A stretch of DNA of 12,625 nucleotides from JAWOGN01 sp046496815 (GTDB taxonomy: Bacteria > Desulfobacterota > DSM-4660 > Desulfatiglandales > Desulfatiglandaceae), in assembly GCA_046496815.1 (NCBI GenBank), contig JAWOGN010000185.1, positions 1-12,625 on the forward strand. The letters run 5' to 3'. Made by a program: the position numbers and the translations under genes. Positions 1-6,039 of this stretch are shown piece after piece. Within the stretch, counting starts at the first letter, position 1, and the number at the start of each line of letters is the position of its first letter. The notes beneath the pieces are model-generated. The model searched no databases. It was given only the letters and a program-made list of their open reading frames with translations, and had not been told where the DNA came from.

Positions 1-1
1 A

Positions 2-493
2 ATGAAGATCAAAACCGGTGACCTGCCGGGAATTGGAAAACGCTATTCCTTTGAAACGGCGGAAGGAGAGAATGTGGTGGTTATCCTGCATCAAAGCGGA
101 CACAGGGAAATATTCCATTTTTCCGGGTCCGACGAAGATGAACCGGATTTTACGATAAAACTGAGTGATGAAGAGGCCCGCCAAATGGGAACCCTTCTTC
201 TCGGTGTGGATTACCAGCCGGTGGCGGATGACCACGTGGAGTTTTTGTTGAAAAATTTCAGAATAGAATGGATTGAGGTCTTGCCGGACAGCGAACTGGC
301 CAACAAGAAGATCATCGATTCCCGCATCAGGACCAAAACCGGCGCGACCATCATCGGCATTCAGCGAGGCGAAGACATGATCGGCAGTCCGGATGTGAAC
401 GAAATGATTTTGCCCGGCGACATACTTATGGCCATCGGCAACCGGGAGCAAACGAAAGACCTGGATTCGTTGTGTAAGTCCTGCATGCTGTAA
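2..493 (+). CDS. khtT: KhtT-like RCK_C (TrkA-C) regulatory subunit of a K+/H+ antiporter
   Basis: This 163-aa soluble protein probably gates the antiporter encoded just downstream. The N-terminal part (about residues 1-85, opening MKIKTGDLPGIGKRY) matches the start typical of KhtT/YhaT-type subunits. The C-terminal part (about 88-155) looks like an RCK_C/TrkA-C domain, a small beta-alpha domain that binds a regulatory ligand; the PGDILMAIG segment near residues 138-146 is the usual last strands of that fold. In Bacillus the KhtT/KhtU pair exports K+ and responds to cyclic di-AMP or pH; that is family knowledge and has not been shown here. The ATG at base 2 is chosen because the family begins with this sequence, so the gene is probably complete even though it abuts the window edge. 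The transporter gene follows after 52 nt on the same strand. The short Cys-containing tail (CKSCML) is slightly unusual. Confidence 0.85.
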   Translation: MKIKTGDLPGIGKRYSFETAEGENVVVILHQSGHREIFHFSGSDEDEPDFTIKLSDEEARQMGTLLLGVDYQPVADDHVEFLLKNFRIEWIEVLPDSELANKKIIDSRIRTKTGATIIGIQRGEDMIGSPDVNEMILPGDILMAIGNREQTKDLDSLCKSCML

Positions 494-545
494 TCGCAGG
501 TTCAGGGTGAAAAAGATGATTCCGATCGATAACAAAAGGTAGGCC

Positions 546-1736
546 GTGGGAAACATACCCTTCCTGCTCCTGGCAGGGCTGATGCTCTGCGCGTTTTTCG
601 CCGTCAGCTTTGCATCCCGGAAATTCAGGCTTCCGTCGGTTCTGATCTACATCATAGTGGGCGCCGCTGCTTCCTCGTTGTTTCTTGAAAGACAATGGGT
701 TCATGTTGCCGCCGAGATCGGGATTGTGCTCCTGTTTTTTATCCTGGGGCTTGAATTCCCTCTGGCCAGGATGATCACCATATCCAAACGGATCTGGCCG
801 GCCGGGCTCATGGATGTGGGGGTGAATCTTGGCGGCGCGTGGGTCGTGGCCTTGCTGTTCGGCCTGAGGCCCATCTCTGCGTTCATGATCGGATCGATCG
901 CCTATGCCACGAGTTCATCCATATCCGCCAAGATTCTGGACGAAAAAAAGCGGCTCGCCAACCCGGAGGCCGAGTTTATTCTGGCCCTGCTCATATTCGA
1001 AGACCTGGTGGCCCCTATCCTGGTCTCATTCATTGTCGGCATCCAAAGCGGCGATGAGATTTCGGCAACCTTCATGGGGGTTTTGTTTTTAAAGATCATT
1101 GCCCTTGCCGCCGGAGCTGTTCTTATGGGACATTTTGGTTTTAGGCGGCTGAACAATTTCGTCGGCAAATATATCGAAACCGATTTCATGCCCCTTCTGG
1201 CGGTGGGTCTGGCCCTGGGGTATGCCGGACTGGCGATTGCTCTGGGTCTATCCGAAATTCTGGGTGCGTTCATGGCCGGCGTCATGCTGTCTGAAACCGG
1301 AAGATCTCCCGAAATCGAACGCCTGCTTCTGCCCATCCGGGACCTTGCCCTGCCGTTTTTTTTCTTCTGGTTCGGAACGACCATCGGTTTCGGGGAAGGC
1401 CTTCCTTTTGTCGGCATGCTGATCGCGCTCGTCCTGCTGGCGGTTGCCGGCAAGCTCGTTACGGGCTATGTGGGCGGCAGGTCCTTCGGATTGAGCCCGA
1501 AGGTCTCCTGCCGGGCGGCATTTTCCATGATTCCCCGCGGTGAGTTTTCCGCCGTTATCGCCAGCCTGGCTTTACCGCAGTTGCGGATATTCAGCGGGAT
1601 CTATATTTTGATCACGGCCTTTATCGGTGTGTATTTGTTCGGCCGGGCGCCGGATATCGCCAACTGGTATCACAACAAGTGGTTTCAGAAATCCGTGCCT
1701 GAGGCCCGCAAAGGGAAGCGCCGTCTTGAGGTTTAG
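546..1736 (+). CDS. khtU: KhtU-like CPA2 family cation:proton antiporter
   Basis: This 396-aa polytopic inner-membrane protein, with roughly 11-12 hydrophobic segments, exchanges K+ (or another monovalent cation) for H+. CPA2 hallmarks are visible. There is an early helix FFILGLEF (about residues 64-71), an unwound-helix region rich in Ser and Thr (YATSSSIS, 120-127), and a LIFEDLVAP motif (149-157) whose Glu-Asp pair E152-D153 supplies the ion-binding acidic residue. A later GAFMAGVMLSE-type segment is also typical. There is no C-terminal RCK_N/KTN domain, which fits a transporter regulated by the separate KhtT-like protein encoded 52 nt upstream. The start is GTG at 546, preceded by AAAAGG at a suitable distance. 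Length is close to that of stand-alone KhtU proteins. Whether the ion is K+ or Na+ cannot be read from the sequence. Confidence 0.88.
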   Translation: MGNIPFLLLAGLMLCAFFAVSFASRKFRLPSVLIYIIVGAAASSLFLERQWVHVAAEIGIVLLFFILGLEFPLARMITISKRIWPAGLMDVGVNLGGAWVVALLFGLRPISAFMIGSIAYATSSSISAKILDEKKRLANPEAEFILALLIFEDLVAPILVSFIVGIQSGDEISATFMGVLFLKIIALAAGAVLMGHFGFRRLNNFVGKYIETDFMPLLAVGLALGYAGLAIALGLSEILGAFMAGVMLSETGRSPEIERLLLPIRDLALPFFFFWFGTTIGFGEGLPFVGMLIALVLLAVAGKLVTGYVGGRSFGLSPKVSCRAAFSMIPRGEFSAVIASLALPQLRIFSGIYILITAFIGVYLFGRAPDIANWYHNKWFQKSVPEARKGKRRLEV

Positions 1737-1757
1737 GTGGGTTCCGCAAGCGATGAA

Positions 1758-1792
1758 CCGTCTCATGGCATTGTTCATTGCGCCTGAGACGG
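1758..1792. terminator. Possible bidirectional hairpin between convergent genes
   Basis: A perfect 8-bp inverted repeat, CCGTCTCA at 1758-1765 and TGAGACGG at 1785-1792, encloses a 19-nt loop in the 64-nt gap between two convergent genes. Neither side is followed by a clear U-run, so intrinsic termination is uncertain. The hairpin could instead protect mRNA 3' ends. An overlapping alternative pairing (GATGAAC with GTTCATT) also exists. Confidence 0.4.
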
Positions 1793-1800
1793 CAAGCGCC

Positions 1801-2556
1801 TCAGAGAATCTTCTCTATCTCGGGCATCAGGTCCATGAAGTTGACCCCCATCTCCGATGCCACTGACCGCTTTACGCCTTTTGAGTAACGGGGACCAACA
1901 TAGAGATTGATCTCTATCCCTCTCCGGCTGCAATATTGATCGAGCGATGATTTGGCCATACTTGCGATAAGGAAGGCGCCCGCTTGTGCTCCCCACTCAA
2001 AATGTGAGCCGTCCCCGCCGCTGTCGCCGATCACAATGGTTTTCACGGCTCCGATGTCGTATTTCGTCAGGATCTTTTGTGTATTCAGTGGCTTGTCCCG
2101 GGTTTCAAACAGGTCTTGATATCGGCAGAATGTTATTCCTTTTTCCTCAAACTTGATCATCGGGTGGGCGGATACCACCGGCACCTCCGGCAAGAGCCCT
2201 TTCTTGAAAACCCGCTGGAAGTAGCCCTGCATCCCCGTGGTGTTGATCATGAAAAGGATGTTCTTTTTGCTGCACCATTGGATTAGCTCCGTCACACCCC
2301 GGTAGGTCAGGAAGCAGTCATCCAGGTAGGCGTCCATCTGATCTTCCGTAATTGTTTGGGGTAACAAGGCGGCGACGCGTCGAATTGCCTCCGAGAGGGG
2401 GATATGGTTGCTTGTATACGCTTTGAAGATCTTTTTTATGCTCGGGTCGAGAGAAGGGTACGTGAAAGATATGAAATCAAAAGGTCCGCAAGGTGCGAGG
2501 CATTCGTTCCAGTCGGAGGAGATGAGTGCCCGGTATTTTGCAGGCGTTTTGGTCAC
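1801..2556 (-). CDS. HAD-superfamily phosphatase-like hydrolase (MtnX-like fold, Asn at the +2 position)
   Basis: This 251-aa cytosolic HAD-like protein is the last gene of the four-gene minus-strand operon. Motif I is SSDWNECL with nucleophile D15. Motif II is INTTG with T106 or T107. The motif III lysine is probably K155 (RDKPLN). Motif IV is GDSGGDG with D178 and D182. The layout resembles the HAD-IB/MtnX-like group with a cap between motifs I and II. The residue two after the nucleophile is Asn17, not the Asp that acts as general acid/base in ordinary HAD phosphatases, so the chemistry may differ. The frame stays open upstream to 2664, but that would run into the EamA gene. I chose the GTG at 2556 because GGAGA lies 5 nt before it and the conserved motif I begins soon after. 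The gap to the EamA stop is 43 nt. The substrate is unknown. Confidence 0.72.
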   Translation of the reverse strand: MTKTPAKYRALISSDWNECLAPCGPFDFISFTYPSLDPSIKKIFKAYTSNHIPLSEAIRRVAALLPQTITEDQMDAYLDDCFLTYRGVTELIQWCSKKNILFMINTTGMQGYFQRVFKKGLLPEVPVVSAHPMIKFEEKGITFCRYQDLFETRDKPLNTQKILTKYDIGAVKTIVIGDSGGDGSHFEWGAQAGAFLIASMAKSSLDQYCSRRGIEINLYVGPRYSKGVKRSVASEMGVNFMDLMPEIEKIL

Positions 2557-2599
2557 TTTTTCTCCGTATAGGTGTTCAGAAAGCTTGAATTTCTGAGTC

Positions 2600-3586
2600 C
2601 TATGGCAAGCCGAGAGGCCCCGGCCTGATAGGTTGAGAATTCTCAACCAACCTATCCGAACCATACCCCGAAGCGGCTTTCACGATTTCATTTCCCTTTT
2701 GGCTTCCATGAATAGCGAGGCCCGTAATTGCACCCAGCAGGATCATTCCTCCCAGGAGTGTCATCCCGCCGGGTACCTCCCCGATGCTGAGCCAGACCCA
2801 GATCGGACCTAACACGACCTCCGTAAGCGACAGCAGTGTCAGCTCCGCGGCCGCCACATACCGCGAGCCGGCCGTGTACATTATTAAACCCAGGCCCAGA
2901 ACTGCGCCGCCATAAAGCACGCAAAGCAACACATCGTGCCATGGGATCACCAGCCCGTTTTCCAGGGGTAGGGCGATTGCGCCCGCAACGAGCGCCCCGA
3001 ATATGCCTGCGAGACAAATGGCGGGCAGCATCTCCACGGTTTTGCCGCGGCGAAGCGCCACCGTGAAACCGGAAAATCCAAGGGCCGCACCGAGGCCTGT
3101 TAGGTCCCCAAAGAGGTGCCCGGCGCCAAGGCTTTCCCAAACCATGAGGGCAATTCCGATGAATGCAACACTCATTATCGCCCACATGGAGGAACGTATT
3201 TGTTCACCGAGAAGGATACGGCCAAGCGCCGCCGATAGAAAGGGCGCGGAACTGAGAAGGAACAGCGTGTTTGCCACTGTGGTATGGGTTATCGAAAAAA
3301 TAAAGCAGATAAAGCTTGCGGCAAGGCACATCCCTGCCACAATACCCGCGCCGCCTGCGGCTTGAAAGGTCCGCATGACGTGGCCGCGCCGCCGTGCGGC
3401 CAAGAACCCGAACAGCGTGACGGCCAGTGCGACGGATCGATAGAAGAGCAATTGCCACTGGGTCGCCACCTCGATTTCTCGGACAATGATACCGCCGAGA
3501 CTCCAGAGTCCACCAGCCAGCAACACGAGACCATAGGCTCGCAAAGGAACCGAATCCGGCCTGAAATGGGTCAGGGTGTGAGTCAT
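2600..3586 (-). CDS. EamA/DMT-superfamily transporter
   Basis: This inner-membrane transporter of about 328 aa is predicted to have ten transmembrane helices arranged as two EamA repeats. The first repeat covers about residues 18-155 and ends in the characteristic pattern SSAPFLSAALGRILLGEQ followed by a hydrophobic helix. The second ends with a matching GPIWVWLSIGEVPGG segment and a last helix near residues 280-300. A hydrophilic tail of about 30 residues follows. Members export or import small metabolites; the cargo cannot be told from sequence. The ATG at 3586 is preferred because it falls just after the cupin stop (13-nt gap), although its Shine-Dalgarno is weak. An in-frame ATG at 3637 would overlap the cupin gene by 38 nt. 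Lying between the cupin and the HAD gene, it may move the operon's substrate or product. Confidence 0.83.
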   Translation of the reverse strand: MTHTLTHFRPDSVPLRAYGLVLLAGGLWSLGGIIVREIEVATQWQLLFYRSVALAVTLFGFLAARRRGHVMRTFQAAGGAGIVAGMCLAASFICFIFSITHTTVANTLFLLSSAPFLSAALGRILLGEQIRSSMWAIMSVAFIGIALMVWESLGAGHLFGDLTGLGAALGFSGFTVALRRGKTVEMLPAICLAGIFGALVAGAIALPLENGLVIPWHDVLLCVLYGGAVLGLGLIMYTAGSRYVAAAELTLLSLTEVVLGPIWVWLSIGEVPGGMTLLGGMILLGAITGLAIHGSQKGNEIVKAASGYGSDRLVENSQPIRPGPLGLP

Positions 3587-3599
3587 TCGCGAAGAAACA

Positions 3600-3998
3600 T
3601 CAAGGCGTTTGGAGGGCAATTTCAGTCTCCTCTCCATTCAGCAACTGGGTATCATCATGGGAGTAAGGCGGTGTGCAGCAGCACAAGACCCTGAAAGCCA
3701 TTTTACCGGTGTTTTCGAGTCGGTGGGGGGTTCCGGGTGGAATGCAGACCGTATCCCCCACCCAGATATGAAACCTTTCATCCCCCAGGCGCATCACGGC
3801 GCTGCCCTGGGTCACGTAATAGATCTCTTCAGATTCAAGATGCCGGTGCATGACGGTCGATGCACCGGGCGGAACAGTGGCCTCCGCCAGACTTTGCTTG
3901 GAGTTGCCATGAACCGTCGGATGCATGAGTTCTCGAATCAGCGATCCGTCCTTTGCGGGATAAGGTTGGATCTTTCGATATTCCGTCAAAATCTTCAT
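3600..3998 (-). CDS. Single-domain cupin protein
   Basis: This 132-aa small beta-barrel protein carries both complete cupin motifs. Motif 1 runs G45 to G65 as G-X5-H51-X-H53-X4-E58-X6-G. Motif 2 is G81-X5-P87-X-G89-X2-H92-X3-N96. H51, H53, E58 and H92 should bind one metal ion (Fe, Mn, Zn or Ni cannot be distinguished), so it is probably an active metallo-cupin such as an isomerase, epimerase or dioxygenase, or a metal-dependent ligand binder. The ATG at 3998 overlaps the upstream oxidoreductase stop by one base (TAATG), a strong sign of translational coupling and of a shared pathway. A Cys run CCC at 106-108 near the last strand is unusual. The exact reaction is not known. Confidence 0.87.
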   Translation of the reverse strand: MKILTEYRKIQPYPAKDGSLIRELMHPTVHGNSKQSLAEATVPPGASTVMHRHLESEEIYYVTQGSAVMRLGDERFHIWVGDTVCIPPGTPHRLENTGKMAFRVLCCCTPPYSHDDTQLLNGEETEIALQTP

Positions 3999-5509
3999 TA
4001 CTTGCCCTTGACGGTGCCGACGGCCACCAGATAGAGGAGCCGTGATTCATGATTCAGTCCCAAGGCTTCGGCCGCCTCATGATCATAAAGCGCTCCAATT
4101 CCACAGGCCCCGAGCCCCAGGGCTTCGGCGGCGAGATACACCCTTTCCCCCAATCTACCTGCACGCATCATGGCGTAACGGTAGCCTCTGGCACCCCAAG
4201 TTTGATCCAGCCTTTGGAGGTTTGCCATGAACAAAAAATGCACGCCGGCATTGGAAAGCCACATCTGATCCAGACAAATGTGCGCCATTTTTTCCACAGG
4301 GATGCCGCGGTCAATGAATCCATAAGCGGCTGAAGCCGGGTCGAGCAAATAAAAACCGGGTTCAAATCCCTCCACGCGGTTGGTGAGGAAGCCGGGACAG
4401 AGAAAGCTTTGATAACCGGCATCCGCGGAGGCACTTTTTGAATCGCCGATGCAGAGCGACTCAAGGAGCGCCTGAATACAATTTTCCGGCAATGTGTGTC
4501 CTACGAAATTGCGTCTTGATCGGCGGCGAAAGACCGTTTCATCAAAATTCTTGGCACGGGGCCAAGCGTCCGGCGGTTCGATGCGCATCCATTTCCGCGG
4601 GCTGACCCCGATTTCTTGGGTCATTTCGACCACCGGCGCTTTCGCAGAAGCTGTTTCAATCCCCGCCGAGTGTATTTCACGGATCGCCGGGTAGTCCACC
4701 TCATTTCGAGACACCCGGCCGGCGGCTTTTATGTGAGCGGGCAGCGTCGGGATGTCTTTTGGCTTTACCTCCGGTAAGGGCGAAGCCTGTCGGATTTGAC
4801 CGATGGCGAGGCAGACCTCCTTCGAAGTATCCAGGCCAAGGAGGTGATTGATCTTTTCATCATCGAAGTCGTAAGAGAGATTTAGAGGAAGCCCCGAGGA
4901 CTTGAGGGCCAGAAACAGGTGTTCAATCACGTGACCGGTATCAAGCAGGTGGTACCGATAAGCGCGGTCCCGATATTTCCATGCGCTTCGGAAAAAAATC
5001 GCAGAAAAAAAGAAGGTGAGCGCCGGTGTGGCTGAGCGCGGCATCTGCGTCGCATCGGACACCACGTCGGAAAAATCTCCCTTGCGTAGAAGCGCAAGAC
5101 CGTGATGTGCAATCGAGAAGTGGTAAAGACCATCGGCCACGCCGTCAACCCCGCGAGACCCCAGGTAGATCTCGGTGGGGTAGAGGGCTCCTGCGGAAGC
5201 CGCACTGCGGTAATAGAAGTCTCCGCCAGGATGGCGAGCTTTTGCGGTCAGACTGTATGTCAAGAGCAGCGTGCGCGACAGGTCCGTTTTTGACAGGGTT
5301 CGGGATGTAACGGATTCAGGGTCTTCTTGGCGCAATAAGCTCGACAGTTGTATTTCAGGGAAGTGGACTTCTTTGGGAAGCTCGTTTGGCGTGATCCCGG
5401 GGTATGTCTTGAAAACCGTCGGTTGATCTTCCCAATTGAGGGAGTGTCCCGACATCTTGTAACGGTCGTAACTGGTTTTCTCGTGGTACTGGAATGCGTT
5501 GATAATCAT
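3998..5509 (-). CDS. Tandem-domain SagB/ThcOx-type nitroreductase-family oxidoreductase
   Basis: This 503-aa flavoprotein has two nitroreductase-like domains and is the first gene of the minus-strand operon. The N-terminal stretch (YHEKTSYDRY...LNWEDQP, about residues 8-30) is the leader typical of SagB/ThcOx-family dehydrogenases. Domain 1 (about 70-240) has the FMN-site signature RSAASAGALYPTEIY (101-115) and a later LLDTGHVIEHLFLAL helix (188-202). Domain 2 (about 323-500) starts at RRRSRRNF (328-335) and ends with GERVYLAAEALGLGACGIGA (454-473). In azoline RiPP pathways SagB enzymes oxidise thiazolines or oxazolines, but many stand-alone members have no known substrate. No YcaO cyclodehydratase or precursor peptide gene is visible here, so a RiPP role is not supported. 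The ATG at 5509 has a GAGGA Shine-Dalgarno. The 3' end overlaps the cupin start by 1 nt. Confidence 0.85.
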   Translation of the reverse strand: MIINAFQYHEKTSYDRYKMSGHSLNWEDQPTVFKTYPGITPNELPKEVHFPEIQLSSLLRQEDPESVTSRTLSKTDLSRTLLLTYSLTAKARHPGGDFYYRSAASAGALYPTEIYLGSRGVDGVADGLYHFSIAHHGLALLRKGDFSDVVSDATQMPRSATPALTFFFSAIFFRSAWKYRDRAYRYHLLDTGHVIEHLFLALKSSGLPLNLSYDFDDEKINHLLGLDTSKEVCLAIGQIRQASPLPEVKPKDIPTLPAHIKAAGRVSRNEVDYPAIREIHSAGIETASAKAPVVEMTQEIGVSPRKWMRIEPPDAWPRAKNFDETVFRRRSRRNFVGHTLPENCIQALLESLCIGDSKSASADAGYQSFLCPGFLTNRVEGFEPGFYLLDPASAAYGFIDRGIPVEKMAHICLDQMWLSNAGVHFLFMANLQRLDQTWGARGYRYAMMRAGRLGERVYLAAEALGLGACGIGALYDHEAAEALGLNHESRLLYLVAVGTVKGK

Positions 5510-5528
5510 GGCGTCCTCATTTTGTAAC

Positions 5529-5764
5529 CGTTCACGGGTTCAAAGTTCAGGGGTTCAAGGTTCAATTCTCGTCCACGAAGTGCATTTGGGTTACGTATTT
5601 ATGAGAAAAGCGTCAACTTTGTCAGGCCTGATCCAAAATTTGGAACTAAATTGGCAATTACTTGGGAAAATGAGGGTTTTTAACGACGATTTCGGGTCCT
5701 GAATCCCTTCTTTGTCCTTAACCCTGAATCCCGATTTCATCGGGAAACCCTGAACCTGTGAACG
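5529..5764. repeat. Small interspersed repeat element with 14-bp terminal inverted repeats
   Basis: The left end (5529-5542, CGTTCACGGGTTCA) and right end (5751-5764, TGAACCTGTGAACG) are inverted copies matching at 13 of 14 positions. Inside the left end GTTCA recurs several times (GTTCAAAGTTCAGGGGTTCAA, within 5539-5565). Inside the right end is a perfect 6-bp hairpin with a 3-nt loop (CCCGAT-TTC-ATCGGG, 5730-5744). The element lies just upstream of the oxidoreductase gene and contains no convincing protein. The structure resembles a MITE-like or REP-like non-autonomous element; mobility is inferred. No target-site duplication was identified. Confidence 0.55.
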
Positions 5765-5933
5765 CTTACTATTGTTTTTTGATACACCACCGGCTGGATA
5801 CTTGGTTTCTGATTATCAAATACATGACCGACAGTATTTATTCCTGATCAAAGAACCAGTAACCTGAGGCCCTTCTAAAAACGAAATTCGATTTCTTTGA
5901 TAGCCGGTTGCTGCTTTGCCGGGAGGAGACTCT
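5765..5933. other. AT-rich intergenic stretch with a 9-bp inverted repeat
   Basis: No gene is supported here. A perfect inverted repeat, ATCAAAGAA at 5847-5855 and TTCTTTGAT at 5893-5901, is separated by 37 nt and could be an operator pair or a long-loop hairpin in the leader of the plus-strand genes. A promoter for the AsmA gene and one for the divergent operon should lie between 5510 and 5930, but no convincing -35/-10 pair stands out. Confidence 0.3.
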
Positions 5934-6005
5934 ATGAAAAAGTTATTTTTTAACTTGCTTCTCGAAGGACACCGCAGCGGACCGCGATACCTTGCGCAGG
6001 ATTAG
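5934..6005 (+). CDS. Putative 23-aa small protein or leader peptide
   Basis: A short ORF (MKKLFFNLLLEGHRSGPRYL, ending AQD) starts with ATG 5934 behind a near-ideal Shine-Dalgarno GGGAGGAG at 5921-5928. It has a basic start and a short hydrophobic run (LFFNLLL) and ends 34 nt before the ATG of the AsmA-like gene. It could be a leader peptide affecting downstream expression, a small membrane-associated protein, or the 5' stump of a lost gene that once used this strong ribosome-binding site. No family is recognised. The evidence is the ribosome-binding site and position only. Confidence 0.35.
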   Translation: MKKLFFNLLLEGHRSGPRYLAQD

Positions 6006-6039
6006 ACACATGCGTCGATAAAGAGAGTTGGAAACAGAG

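Noticed and set aside
902..1453. Long minus-strand frame opposite the antiporter gene
   Set aside because: It is rich in Arg, Pro and Ser with no recognisable domain, and is antisense to a well-supported membrane protein.
3998..5509. Azoline-type RiPP biosynthetic cluster
   Set aside because: Only a SagB-like protein is present. No YcaO cyclodehydratase, leader-binding protein or precursor peptide was found in the window.
5499..5702. 67-codon plus-strand frame across the repeat element
   Set aside because: It starts inside the oxidoreductase gene on the opposite strand and runs through the GTTCA repeats. It has no homology or ribosome-binding site that I can see.
6028..6039. TTG start for the AsmA-like gene
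   Set aside because: The only purine-rich run (6023-6027) touches the TTG, but it sits at a usable distance from ATG 6040.
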